From positions 13,798,653 through 13,862,652 of the forward strand of contig NC_037680.1 of assembly GCF_003255815.1 (NCBI RefSeq): 64,000 nt of DNA, in the 5' to 3' direction. The DNA comes from Theropithecus gelada. Its lineage: Eukaryota; Chordata; Mammalia; Primates; Cercopithecidae. Under the pieces are notes generated by a model. That model was given only the letters and a program-made list of their open reading frames with translations, searched no databases and was not told the DNA's origin. Below, one piece after another: positions 11,442-22,620 of this stretch; within the stretch, counting starts at the first letter, position 1, and each line of letters opens with the position of its first letter. Both the position numbers and the translations under genes were made by a program.

Positions 11442-12546
11442 ACCTGTGGGATATCCTATAATGTCATTCATCAGTCTCCAGTGATCTTGTAGAAGCATTT
11501 CACAGCAGTTTGCCTGGCTCTACCTTACACAGAGAAGAGGCAGCTCCTAAGTTAGGAAAAAAATACTGGTAGTAATTTTTATTGCAGCAGCTTTAATACA
11601 TTTGAAAGTGGATATTTTTATTTTTTTAGTTTACATATTCATAGTTTTATGTCAGGACTTTTCAGGAAGTTTGGGAATAAATGAGATTATTTGAGATTGA
11701 TGTTTCATTTTTCTGTTAAAGGGTAGAATATCAACTTTGAATGACTAGGCCTGGTGCTTTACTTTAAAAGTCCCCGTCTTTCCCTCCTGTCTTCCAAACG
11801 AGGAGAAAGTTTTGAAATTACTACAGAGCTGATTCATCTCTCGTATAATTTGTATTTTTAAAGAGAGAGTGTAAATACTGACTTATATGCTTTCTTTTTT
11901 CTAACGTGTTTAAGTGATTTAAGAGGGTGTCTCATTGCCTAGTCTGTATGTCCCTTGAAATCTACATATCTCTCAGAAGATTAGTAGAGGCCTGGAACTC
12001 ATTTACATAGTTCTAAAACTTGATTCTTACTCATTTACCTAACGGGTAATCTAGTGCTAGAAACCTGTTTTATTCTAACTGTACTAAAACCCACTAGAGT
12101 GGTAAAGTGGAATCGCAGTTTGTAGTTTAGTAGAGTATGGGCTATATTGCTCACCTCAGTGACCTGAGTGTTCCCTTCCCTTTGCATGATGGCTTGCTTT
12201 TACCCACATGTCTCAGACCTTAGCGAACAAGATCAGAGTGAGGGGCATGGCCCAGGAGAGCTGTTCACATGGGTTAGAACAGAGCCTAAAAAACCTTCCA
12301 CCTATGGGGACCTTTCTGTTTTCCTCAATTTCGGCACATTTACAGACCATCTCTTAAGCTGTATTATTTCCACAGGTAGCTAATACTTATATTACACATT
12401 CCAATCATAATTAACATAAATTTCAGAAAGTACTGTTTTCACTTACCATCCAAAATCACTTCCTATTAAATCCTCCGTTTATATCTCTTTCTTTTTCCCT
12501 TTTATTGAACCACTCTGAGTTACTGCCTCTAAAAACACATAGAGCT
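11442..12546. other. Intron of R3HDM1, no recognised element
   Basis: 1.1 kb without a nameable repeat. The 71-codon open frame at 12168-12383 has no splice or homology support. Confidence 0.5.
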
Positions 12547-12866
12547 GGCTAGGCGCGGTGGCTCGCGCCTGTAATCCCAGCACTTTGGGAGGCCGAGGTG
12601 GGCAGATCATGAGGTCAGGATATCGAGAACATCCTGGCTGACATATGTCATATGAAACCCCGTCTCTACTAAAAAAAAAAAAAAAAAATACAAAAAGTTA
12701 GCCAGACCTGGTGGTGGGTGCCTGTAGTCCCAGCTACTTGGGAGGCTGAGGCAGGAGAATGGCGTGAACCCAGGAGGCGGAGCTTGCAGTGAGCTGAGAT
12801 CCGGCCACTGCACTCCAGCCTGGGCAACAGAGCCAGACTCCGTCTCAAAAAAAAAAAAAAAAAAAA
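12547..12866 (+). mobile_element. AluY, Old World monkey type
   Basis: Right arm reads 'gagctgagatccggccactg'. Flanked by imperfect duplications ending 'catagagct' (to 12546 and 12868-12877). Confidence 0.93.
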
Positions 12867-13080
12867 CGCATAGAGCTTTACTAATTCTTACTAACTGTCA
12901 GCCTGAAAGATAGAATTGTTTAACTTTTTATTATGGAAATCTGTAAACATATATAAATATAAACAGAAGTATACTGAACCCATATATTCCCATCACCAAT
13001 TTTGTAATTACTAATCTGTTTTCATATAAATCTCTGCCTTTTCGCCCTCCAATATTAGTTTGAAATAAATCCCAGGTATC

Positions 13081-13146
13081 ATAGTATTTCATACTTCATA
13101 TTATAGTATTTCATACCTCATATCGTAGTATTTCATATTTCAAAAA
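13081..13146. repeat. Three tandem copies of a 22-bp unit
   Basis: The unit atagtatttcatacttcata(tt) starts at 13081, 13103 and 13125 with a few substitutions per copy; the third copy decays into an A-run. No coding or known satellite association. Confidence 0.85.
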
Positions 13147-13265
13147 AAAAGACTTCAAAAATACAGCAGTAACTTAATGGTTTCACACTAATAGCCTTTA
13201 ATTTTTGTCAATATTTTGTTAAACTATGTCGGAACGTGTTCTGTTGTTTCCTCTATTCTTAGTAC

Positions 13266-13568
13266 TTTTTTTTTTTCTTCTTTTCTGAGACAGAGTTTTG
13301 CTCTTGTAGCCCAGGCTGGAGTGCAGTGGTGTGATCTCGGCTCACTGCAACCTCCACCTCCTAGGTTGAAGCAGTTCTCCGCCTCGGCCTCCCAAGTAGC
13401 TGAGATTACAGGTGCCCACCACCACGCCCAGCTACTTTTTGTATTTTTAGTAGAGAAGGGGTTTCACCATGTTGGCCAGGCTGGTCTCGAACTCCTGGCC
13501 TCAGGTGATCCGCCCGCATCGGCCTCCTAAAGTGCTGGGATTACAGGGGAGAGCCACCGTGCCTTGCC
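13266..13568 (-). mobile_element. Alu
   Basis: AluS-like full-length copy ending 'gagccaccgtgccttgcc'. Confidence 0.93.
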
Positions 13569-13752
13569 GTTTTCTAAGAAATAAAATTTTTCTGGGTCTC
13601 CTCGTCAAAGTGCATATTCTCTTTTCTAAAATGTAGCCCTGTGAAAACCAAATATATTACCTTTTTGTTTTGTAAAATTATTTTTCTTTGTTTCAAAATA
13701 ATTATTTGAGTTAGAATATGCTGTAAAAGTGACAGAATGATGGAATTGGGTT

Positions 13753-14054
13753 CTTTTTATTTTTTTGTTTTTGAGACAGAGTCTCACTCTGTCACCCAGG
13801 CTGGAGTACACTGGTGCAATCTCAGCTCACTACAGCCTCTGCCTCCCGGGTTCAAGTGATTCTCCTGTCTCAGCCTCCCGAGTGGCTGGGACTACAGGTG
13901 CCCACCACCACACCCAGCTAATTTTTTATATTTTTTAGTAGAGACGGGTTTTTACCATGTTAGCCAGAATGGTCTCAATCTCCTGACCTTGTGATCTACC
14001 CACCTCGGCCTCCCAGAGTGCTGGGATTACAGGTGTGAGCTACCTCGCCTGGCC
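13753..14054 (-). mobile_element. Alu
   Basis: Full-length copy; its left end abuts the tandem triplication at 14064. Confidence 0.93.
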
Positions 14055-14063
14055 TTTCCTGGC

Positions 14064-14440
14064 TTTTAAAAATCGGTATTACTGTGATAAACATAAAATC
14101 ATTTTTATGTAATAAAGTAATTATAATTGTCAGTGAAAACAGTTGTTACATTTGACTTTTACTGCTAACCAATTTAAAATAATTTTCTTCATTTTTAAAA
14201 ATCAGTATCATTGATATAAACAGTGATTTTTGCATAATAATTACTTATAATTCACAGAGAAAATAGATTTTACTTTTACTGCTAACCAATTTGAAAAATA
14301 ATTTTTGTTTTTAAAAATCGGTGTTATTGCCATAAACAAAGTTATTTTTATGCAATAAAGTATTTACTTAAAATTTACAGAGAAAATAGTTGCATTAGAT
14401 TTTACTTTTACTGTTAACCACTTTGAAAACTAATTTTATT
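14064..14440. repeat. Three tandem copies of a ~116-132 bp AT-rich unit
   Basis: Each copy opens with ttttaaaaatc(a/g)gt (14064, 14193, 14309), then has 'ataaaca', a 'tttttatgcaataaagta'-like stretch, 'cagagaaaatag' and 'ttttactgctaaccaatttg'. Copies 2 and 3 appear closer to each other than to copy 1. The array is bounded on both sides by Alus. I do not recognise the unit as a known interspersed family. Confidence 0.88.
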
Positions 14441-14453
14441 TCAATAAATTTGT

Positions 14454-14749
14454 GGCTGGGCATGGTGGCTCACGCCTGTAATCCCAGCACTTTGGGAGGC
14501 TGAGACAGGCAGATCACGAGGTCAGGAGATCAAGACCATCCTGGCTAACACAGTGAAACCCCGTCTCTACTAAAAATACAAAAAAATTAGCCGGGCATGG
14601 TGGTGGGCGCCTGTACTCCCAGCTACTCGGGAGGCTGAGGCAAGAGAAGGGCATGAACCTGGGAGGTGGAGCTTGCAGTGAGCCAAGATCACGCCACTGC
14701 ACTCCAGCCTGGGCGACAGATCGAGACTCCATCTGAAAAATAAATAAAT
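14454..14749 (+). mobile_element. AluY (first of an inverted pair)
   Basis: Full-length with an (aaat)n tail and 'aataaatttgt' on both sides. It faces the minus-strand Alu at 14812-15107 with only 62 bases between. Confidence 0.94.
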
Positions 14750-14811
14750 AAATAAATTTGTTTATTTTAACAAATAAACTGTTCGTTCAACGGACCGTTC
14801 ATTCACATCAT

Positions 14812-15107
14812 CTTTTTTTTTTTTTTAAGATGGAGTCTCGCTCTATTGCCCAGGCTGACGTGCAGTGGTGCGATCTCGGCTCACAGCAAGCTCTGCCTCC
14901 TGGGTTTACACCATTCTCCTGCCTCAGCCTCTTGAGTAGCTGGGACTACAGGCGCCTGCCACCACGCCCGGCTAATTTTTTGTATTTTTAGTAGAGATGG
15001 GGTTTCACTGTGTTAGCCAGGGTGATCTCAATCTCTTAACCTCATGATCCACCCACCTCGGGCTTCCAAAGTGCTGGGATTACAGGCGTGAGCCACCACG
15101 TCCGGCC
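14812..15107 (-). mobile_element. AluY (second of an inverted pair)
   Basis: Full-length minus-strand copy ending 67 bases before an R3HDM1 exon acceptor. Confidence 0.94.
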
Positions 15108-15174
15108 CATTCAAGAATCTTTATAGTCATCCTCCTCTCATTATGCTGTGTTTTTGTATTTGTTTTTTCCATAG

Positions 15175-15278
15175 CTCTTCAGTAGGTTACCTGCAACATC
15201 CAGGATCAGAACAAGTACAGTTTCCTCGAACCACTTCACCATGCAATTCCCAGCAGCTTCAAGGCCACCAATGTACAG
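15175..15278 (+). CDS. R3HDM1: R3HDM1 coding exon (sixth from last)
   Basis: The acceptor is the pyrimidine-rich 'ttttttccatag' ending at 15174 and the donor is gtatga at 15279. The exon is 104 nt: one base completing a codon from an upstream exon, 34 codons, and one base of a split codon. The peptide starts SSVGYLQHPGSEQVQFPRTT and ends QQLQGHQCT, a Gln/Ser-rich low-complexity stretch typical of the central to C-terminal part of R3HDM proteins. Because 104 is not a multiple of three, skipping this exon alone would shift the frame. A convergent pair of inverted Alus (14454-14749 and 14812-15107) ends only 67 bases upstream of the acceptor. Confidence 0.93.
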
Positions 15279-15790
15279 GTATGAAGAAATCAGTGAAAAT
15301 AAGATAATGGTTGGTTCATACAAGAAATAGTTTGATTAATTTCCTTAGGCATTTCTACAAAAAGGTTCTCAATTTGTGATGTGGTGAGATATACCCACAA
15401 TTTTGAGGGTGCTGTACTGAATCAGGGTTAATGTGCAGTCCACTTCTTTCTTTCCTTCTGCTGCTGCTATCACTACCATCCTGATTCTCCTTTCTCAGAA
15501 GTATTGATATTCTCTAGGGTTATTTCCTATGCCTTCTCTCATTACTCTTCCAGCTGTTGTTTACTCCAACTTATCTTTAGGATAAGTGAGATGTTTAGGC
15601 CTACAGAGTCCATCGTAACTGTTTAAACACACAATACTTGTAGTATGATGCACTAGGGCTTCAACCTGGTTTTCTTAGTTAATAGTAAAATTTTATTCAG
15701 AAATGTAAAATTACTACTGTTATCCTAGTGTTCAGAAACACCAACTAGTGGCTAAAATATATTGACTAGCATCCTAATTCTGATTTTCAG
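15279..15790 (+). other. R3HDM1: Short R3HDM1 intron, repeat-free
   Basis: 512-base intron with no transposable element, and a pyrimidine-rich stretch at about 15441-15500. Confidence 0.8.
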
Positions 15791-15963
15791 CTGGGCCACC
15801 ACCGCCACCTGGTGGTGGGATGGTGATGATGCAGCTCAGTGTACCAAACAATCCACAATCTTGTGCCCACTCACCCCCACAGTGGAAACAAAACAAATAC
15901 TACTGTGATCACCAGAGAGGACAGAAGTGTGTAGAGTTTAGCAGTGTAGACAATATCGTCCAG
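15791..15963 (+). CDS. R3HDM1: R3HDM1 coding exon (fifth from last)
   Basis: The acceptor is 'tgattttcag' ending 15790 and the donor gtaaga starts at 15964. The exon is 173 nt, two bases plus 57 codons, so it ends in phase 0. The peptide opens with a poly-proline/glycine run (GPPPPPGGGMVMMQLSVPN), followed by a more ordered part containing HSPPQWKQNKYYCDHQRGQK and ending EFSSVDNIVQ. The WKQNKYYCDHQRGQKC segment has regularly spaced aromatic, Cys and His residues and is much less low-complexity than its surroundings, which suggests a conserved motif. That reading is inference. I know of no assigned function for it. Confidence 0.95.
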
Positions 15964-16074
15964 GTAAGATGGTTTTGCTCATTATCATTTTGAAACGTTA
16001 CATTTTTGTTACATAAGATTGACTTGCAAGGCTTAAATTTGAAATCCTGTCAGCCAGATTAATAAAAGAATTTG

Positions 16075-16380
16075 GGCTGGGTGCGGTGGCTCTCTTCTGT
16101 AATCCCAGCACTTTTTGGGAGGCTACGGCATGGGGATCACCTGAGGTCAGGAGTTTCAGACCAGCCTGGCCAACATGGTGAAATCCCATCTCTACTAAAA
16201 ATACAAAATCAGCTGGGTGTGGTGGTAGCATGCATCCCAGCTACTTGGGGGGCTGAGGGAGGAGAATCACTTGAACCCAGCGGGGCAGAGGTTATAGTGA
16301 GCAAAGATCATGCCATTGCTCTCCAGCCTGGGCAACTAAGAGTGTAACTGTGTCTCAAAAAAAAAGGAAGAAGAAGAAAA
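16075..16380 (+). mobile_element. Alu
   Basis: Diverged full-length copy with an (aag)n tail; 'aaaagaat' occurs on both flanks. Confidence 0.92.
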
Positions 16381-17092
16381 AGAATCAGTATTTATTTAAG
16401 TATTATTTGCTAACTTCTGGGTGTTCAAAAAAATTTTTTTTAACTTCAAAAGATAAACTAGATCTAAAATTTGGTAAAGGAAAACAAGCATTTAGCCTAC
16501 CTTTCCCATATGACTATATATTAATGTCACCAAATAGTTGATAAGGGAATTTTCTCTGGAGAATAATCCAGTTAATAAATGCAGAAGCAATGGTAGAATT
16601 AGAAAATTGCCAGAAAATCATCAGCAGACCCTAAAAATATTAGATTAAAAAGTTTTGGTTGAGAAACTGCTCACTTAAAAAAAAAAGTTTTGAGGGGTAT
16701 TTTAAATGGATGAATTAGACAGACAGCCCTGAATCCACTGATCAGTTGTAACATCACTAAAAGTGGGCCAGCCAAACATCATTTACCTCGTAATGTGGCA
16801 CAGAAGGAAGTACACAGCATTATTTATGATATACTCTTACCAAAATTTGAACCTGAATCTATTGAAGCCTCTAACCCTAGCTACTAGTTTATGGGAAATA
16901 TAAGAAACAAAAACAAATTACCTGATCCCAGTGGAGTATTTTACTTGACAAATTGGCCCTGTTACTTTAATAGATGGCATTTTGAAATAGGAGCTTGGTC
17001 TGTTATACATTAAAAGAGACTCAAGAGGTATAATATCAGATGTAATATATGGATCTTATTTGGATATGGAATGATCCAAAGATATTTTTTAA

Positions 17093-17388
17093 GGCCGGGC
17101 CCGGTGGCTTATGCCTGTAATCCCGGCACTTTGGGAAGCTAAAGCAGGCCTGGAACACAGGAGTTTGAGACCAGGGTGGGTAACATGGTGAAACCCCATC
17201 TCTATGAAAAATACAAAAAGTATTCAGCCATGGCAGTGTGCACCTGTAGTCTCAGCCACTCAGGAGGCTGAGGCAAGATTGCTTTAGCTCAAGAGTTCAA
17301 GGCTGCAGTGAGCTATGATCATGCCATTGCACTCCCCCCAGCAACAGAGGGAGACCCTAACTCTTAAAAAAAAAAAAAAAAAAAAAAA
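17093..17388 (+). mobile_element. Alu (AluJ-like)
   Basis: Full-length, diverged, with a 24-base A tail that runs directly into the next Alu. Confidence 0.92.
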
Positions 17389-17664
17389 GACCCAGCCACG
17401 GTGGCTCACGCCTGTAATCCCAGCACTGAGGTCAGGAGTTTGAGACCAGCCTGGCCAACATGGAGAAACCCCATCTCTACTAAAAATACAAAGCTTAGCT
17501 GGACATGGTGGTGTATGCCTGTAATCCCAGCTACTCAGGAAGCTGAGGCAGGAGAATCGCTTGAACCCAGGAGGCAGAGGTTGCGGTGTTCCGAGATCAT
17601 GCCATTGCACTCCAGCCTGGGTAACAGAGCGAGACTCTGTCTAAAATTTAAAAAAAAAAAAAAA
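17389..17664 (+). mobile_element. Alu with small internal deletion
   Basis: Left arm lacks the stretch between 'cccagcactg' and 'aggtcaggag'; otherwise complete. Followed by the duplicated L1 segment. Confidence 0.92.
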
Positions 17665-17862
17665 GTTGTCCATTAGATACAAATGTTTGTATACTGAAGT
17701 ATTTACAAGTAAAATGCTGAGATTTGCTTTAAATACTTCAGGAAAAACAAAGCAGGGGGTGATGACAGTTGAACCTGAATGATGGGTACATGGAATTTCA
17801 TTATGCTTTTCTATCTATACTTTTATATACTTGAAATTTTATAGAATTAAAAGGTTTTATCT

Positions 17863-18018
17863 TTTGTCGAGACAAGGTTACATTCTGACACCCAGGCTGG
17901 ATTGCGTTTGCACAATCATGACTTACTGCAGCCTCAACCACCTGGGCTCAAGCAGTGTTTTCACCTTAGCTTCCCAAGTAGCTGGGACTACAGGTACACA
18001 CCACACCCAGCTAATTTT
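17863..18018 (-). mobile_element. Alu, partial
   Basis: Monomer-length minus-strand copy abutting the next Alu. Confidence 0.8.
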
Positions 18019-18325
18019 TCATTTAGAGACAGGGTCTGGCTCTGTTACCTAGGCTGGAGTACAGTGACATGATCTGGGCCTACTGCAACTTCCATCTCCT
18101 GGGCTCAAGCCGTCCTCCCACCTCAGCCACTTGAGTAGCTGAGACCACTGATGCACACCACCATGCCCAACTAATTTTTTTTTTTTTTTTTTTTTTTGTA
18201 TTTTTTGTAGAGACAGGTTATTGCCATGTTGCCCAGGCTGGTCTTGAACTCCTGAACTGAAGCGGTCCACCTGGCTCAGCCTCCCAAAGTGTTGGGATCA
18301 TAGCCTTGAGCCGCTTTACCCAGCC
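18019..18325 (-). mobile_element. Alu (AluJ-like)
   Basis: Full-length diverged copy with a long internal T-run at 18175-18197. Confidence 0.9.
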
Positions 18326-18352
18326 AGGTTTTAACTTTTTTTAAAAGATAGA

Positions 18353-18653
18353 GGTTGGGCATAGTGGCTCACACCTGTAATCCCAGCACTGTGGGAGGCC
18401 AAGGAGAAAGGATCACTTGAGTCCAGGAGTTCAAGAGCAGCCTAGACAAACAACATAGTGAGATCCCATCTCTGTAAAAAAATTAAAAATTAGCCAGGTG
18501 TGGTGGTGTACACCTGTAATTCTAGCTACTCGGGAGGCTGAAGCAAGAGGATTACTTGACCCTGAGTGGTAGAGGCTGCAGTGAACTGTGATCACACTAC
18601 CGTACTCCAGCCTAGGTGACAGAGTGAGACCCTGTCTCAAAAAAAAAAAAAAA
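18353..18653 (+). mobile_element. Alu (AluJ-like)
   Basis: Full-length copy starting 'ggttgggcatagtggctcac'; A tail to 18653. Confidence 0.92.
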
Positions 18654-20290
18654 TGAGGGACAAAGGTTATTATAGATCAGCTCACAAACTATCGATGGCC
18701 ATTAAACAGATGAAAATATAAAACTACTTTTCATTTATATAAGTGGGAAAATTCAGGAAGACCAGTAATCTGCCATAGTAATAGTTTGGCAAAGATCAAG
18801 TTATAAGCTCTCTTGGACTTTCTCTGTGGTAGTGTAAATTGGTACAGCTCTTTGGAATGCACTTCGGAGACATTTTTCAAAATGTAGAATTTGATCCACA
18901 GATATGCTTCTGGAACTTTATCCAGTAAAAATTATATAATAAGTGCAAAAATATGTGTCCAATACTTCTTTTTTCCTTGTTGTAATATTGAAAAACTGTA
19001 AACAGTCTTGACATTCATCAGTGTGTAACTGATTATTCCTGTGCAATTTAGGAAAATGCCCTTGAGTGTGTGGTACTGAAAAGAACAAGATACACCTACT
19101 ATTGAGATGGTAGTTTCTAAATAACCAGTCTCCATTAAAAGGAACGTGGGCCCCTTAGAAAAATAACTGCTGCCAGAGTTGGTGCAGGGAAAGTACCAGA
19201 TGGGCGGGCATAGGCCATCTTGGCTGTGCCAGAAAGTAAGGAAGGGATGGAAGAAAAATAGGGACATGTTGAAGAATACAGGATCAGGAGTGGAGGTTTG
19301 GGGCATAAAACAGTGATAGAAATGAATGATCATCCATAGACTAAAATAAGAATTCATGAGTCCATACTGATAAAATCAATAAATGGAAAATGAAACTCTG
19401 TCTTACCTTAGTGTAATGTAAAGGATAAATATAGAAGGAATCGTGAAATTAGAAGATCACCACCAAGAAACCATCAGGCAAGAGTCACCACTAGAGGTTA
19501 CACAACTAGTGGGTGAAATTCTGATGAAAAGCAGAATTTTTTTTAAAGTATCTCCCTACAAAATACTTAGAACTACAAATTAAAAGAATTGTCATTTACA
19601 GTGGAGAAACCTGATAGGCACCACATTCACAAAGCAGCCGAAGTAAATATCACCTGTACTGTGATGACAGATAGACAGTGGGTTCCTTCTGAAATGATCC
19701 ATTGAGAAGGACACATTACTTCTCTGGTGTTCCTTCCGCAAATATATAACATGAACTTTTTAATGAGGAGACAGCAGACAAACCCAAATTGAGGGACAGA
19801 CAGTCTACAAAATAACTGATCTTCCGAAACAAATCTTCAGAAATGTCAAAGTCATGAAAGAAAGAAGAGACTGTGGTATTCTGCTTCAGATTCAAGAAGA
19901 TTAAAGAGCCATGACAACACAGCCCTTGATTCTAATCTGGATTCTGGACTTAAAGGGAAACATTTTTCTTATCTTTTGCTATAAGGGACATTAGTGGGAC
20001 ACTTGGCAAAATTTAAATTAACTGTAGATTAGATAATACTATTGTTAATGTTCTGGCTTTTATTATTCTATTTTGATTATATTTTAAAAGTCCTTGTTCT
20101 TGGGAAATAGACACTAATTATTTTGGGTTAAAGGAATATCATGTGAAATTCACTTTCAAACAGTTCCAAAAAGACACAGTGATATATATGTGTGTAGGTG
20201 GGTGTGTATACACACATACACACACAGAGAAAGCAGTGTACTGAAAGTTAACATCATTTGGGAAATCTGGGAATTCTTTTACAATCTTAG
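18654..20290 (+). mobile_element. Old LINE-1 3' region remnant
   Basis: From about 19350 the text follows a common L1M 3' UTR in sense order: 'gaaaccatcaggcaagagtc', 'gaggagacagcagacaaacc', 'tgtcaaagtcatgaaagaaa', 'aagggacattagtgggacac' and 'gtccttgttcttgggaaata'. The part 18654-19350 is more doubtful; 18830-18960 also has L1-like phrases. Confidence 0.6.
20183..20227. repeat. Palindromic TG/CA microsatellite
   Basis: Alternating TG then CA centred on 'gtatac' (tgtgtgtatacacacata), so the two halves are inverted repeats and could form a hairpin or Z-DNA. Confidence 0.8.
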
Positions 20291-20505
20291 GAACTATTCT
20301 CTAATGATGAAATTATTTAAATATGAAATGTTACAATATTTAATATGAAAAAAGAGTGAGTTAGCTGTATGTATTCTCTCATGCAAAAATATCGGCAATA
20401 TTATTGCCCAGGTTAAAAAGTAAGTTTCGAAAGTAGGATGTATAGTCTGTTCCCATTTTTGTGAAAAATGAATGTATGAATGCATATGCATAGAAACAAT
20501 CTGTT

Positions 20506-20843
20506 GGCCAGGCGCAGTGGCTCACGCCTGTAATCCCAGCACTTTGGGAGGCCGAGTCAGGCAGATCACGAGGTCAGGAGATAAAGACCATCCTGGCTAA
20601 CACGGTGAAACCCCATCTCTATTAAAAATACAAAAAAAAAAATTAGCCAGGTGTGGTGGCGGGCACCTGTAGTCCCAGCTACAGGCTGGGACTGAGGCAA
20701 GAGGCTCAGGAGGCTGAGGTAGGAAAATGGTGTAAACCTGGGAGGCACAGCTTGCAGTGAGCCGAGATCGCACCGCTGCACTCCAGCCTGGGCAACAGAG
20801 TGAGACTCCGTCTCAAAACAAAAAAAAGGAAGAAAAAAAAAAA
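20506..20843 (+). mobile_element. AluY with internal duplication
   Basis: Right arm contains an extra ~30 bases ('gctacaggctgggactgagg' then 'ctcaggaggctgagg'), a local duplication. 'aatctgtt' occurs on both flanks. Confidence 0.92.
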
Positions 20844-20999
20844 GAATCTGTTACCAGTGTTTATTTTTGGGAGTTGCAGATTACATATTTCTATAATGTT
20901 TGAATTATTTTCTAACAAGGACATGTTTGTAATCAGGAAGAATAAAAAATAAGCCTGCCCAAAATGCTGACCCATTTTCTTGACATATTGTAATTGCAG

Positions 21000-21144
21000 C
21001 ACAGCCCTCAACTCAGTAGCCCCATTATTTCACCAGCTCAGTCGCCAGCACCAGCTCAGCTATCCACTCTGAAAACTGTACGTCCTTCTGGACCACCACT
21101 TTCCATCATGCCCCAATTTTCTAGACCTTTTGTCCCCGGGCAAG
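21000..21144 (+). CDS. R3HDM1: R3HDM1 coding exon (fourth from last)
   Basis: The acceptor 'taattgcag' ends at 20999 and the donor is the full consensus gtaagt at 21145. The exon is 145 nt: 48 codons in phase 0 plus one base of a split Gly codon. The peptide runs from HSPQLSSPIISPAQSPAPAQ to SRPFVPGQ and is rich in Ser-Pro dipeptides, consistent with a disordered region open to proline-directed phosphorylation (inference). It lies between two ~94% identical intronic segments (17665-17868 and 25165-25364). Unequal exchange between them would delete exactly this coding exon and shift the frame. Removing this exon and the next together (228 nt) would preserve the frame. Confidence 0.94.
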
Positions 21145-21497
21145 GTAAGTGTACATGAAACTAGTCACAACTTCAGAGAATTTAAGACATCCATTCCCAG
21201 TCACTTGGTAATTTATCTTGGTAATACTGCCTTTCTATTTTCCACAGAGCTGTATCTTTACCTACACTCAGGCATCTCTATTTGTGACCATATACTCTCC
21301 TAAACTTAATGTATCATTGCTGTTTAATAATTATTAATTCAGTAATTACTTATATTTAGTAATTACATGATCACATTAAAATCGCTTTAACTTATTCTTA
21401 GAATCCATTCCTCTATAGTAATAATACACAGTTTTCTACATTTTTTTCGGTATTTTAATTTCTATGTTAGAGTAATATATATCAAAAGTTTATCCAG

Positions 21498-21769
21498 GCC
21501 AGGCGCAATGGCATACACCTGTAACCCCAGCACTTTGGAAGGCCAGTGCAGAAGGATCACTTGAGGCCACTCAAGACCCTGTCTCTAGAGAAACTACGAA
21601 AATCAGCCAGAAGTGATGGCACATAACTGTAGTCACAGCTACTCAGGAGGCTGAAGCGGGAGGATCACTTGAGCCCAGGAATTCAAGACTTTGTGAGCTC
21701 TGATTATGCCACTGCATTCCAGCATGGACAGCAGAGCAAGACTCTGTCTCAAAAATAAAACAGAAAAAA
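21498..21769 (+). mobile_element. Alu (AluJ-like, internally deleted)
   Basis: Starts 'ggccaggcgcaatggcatac'; part of the left arm is missing after 'cacttgaggccactcaagac'. Confidence 0.88.
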
Positions 21770-22117
21770 GATTATACAAAAATTTATTCAGCAATCATTT
21801 ATTAAGGAAATGGCTATGCCCTTGGTGTATAAAGATGAATAAGGAGAAGGCCTTACCCTCACTAACCCTTACTCTACTTGGGGGAGCAGATATGCAAGCA
21901 GATGATTATAAACTAATATGGAAATCATTTTATTTCCTAGAATTTATCCTAAGGATAATGCACACAGAGATTTATATACAGAAGAGTTTATCCTATAGGA
22001 AAAAAATTTACAAACAACCTAACTCTGTTGATCAATAGGAATACTTAAATTATGGTATATTCATACAAGGAATATTATGTAGCTATCTAAAGAACCATTA
22101 AGAAGGGGCAATTTTCA

Positions 22118-22409
22118 GGCTAGGCACGGTGGCTCACACCCATAATCCCAGCACTTTGGGAGGCCAAGGCAGGTGGATCACAAGGTTAGGAGTTCAAGAC
22201 CAGCCTGGCCAAGATAGTGAAACCCCGTCTCTGCTAAAACGACAAAAATGAGCTGGATGCGGTGGCAGGCACCTATAATCCCAGCTACTTGGGAGGCTGA
22301 AGCAGGAGAATCGCTTGAACCTGGGCGGCAGAGGCTGCAGTGAGCCGAGATCGTGCCATTGCACTCTAGCCTGGGCAACAGAGAGAGGCTCTGTCTCAAA
22401 AAAAAAAAA
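22118..22409 (+). mobile_element. Alu
   Basis: Full-length AluS-like copy with a 12-base A tail. Confidence 0.93.
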
Positions 22410-22620
22410 GGCGGGGGGAGCAATATTCACAATATGGTGAGTGATTTTGAAAAACAAGTTACACAGACATTTTGAAGTAGTATGCAGATGTCTAATAAGC
22501 CATTGAAAAGATATTTAACATCAGTCATTATAGAAATGAATATTCAAGCCAGAATATCACTTCACACCCATTAGAATGGCTATAATCAAAAAGACGGACA
22601 ACACCAAATGTTGGTAAAGA

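Larger units (their letters stand above)
16545..17868 (+). mobile_element. Old LINE-1 3' UTR remnant with two inserted Alus
   Basis: Unique-looking segments 16545-17092 and 17665-17868 read as one ancient L1M 3' UTR interrupted by Alus at 17093 and 17389. The tail 'gatgggtacatggaatttca..ttgaaattttatagaattaaaagg' is the typical L1M 3' end. The last 204 bases reappear at 25165-25364. Confidence 0.65.

Noticed and set aside
1..15174. The R3HDM1 host microRNA miR-128-1
   Set aside because: I scanned for its characteristic mature sequence and hairpin and did not find it. By the known human layout it lies tens of kb further upstream.
18932..19357. 141-codon minus-strand frame
   Set aside because: Overlaps an old LINE-1 3' remnant in antisense; no recognisable domain.
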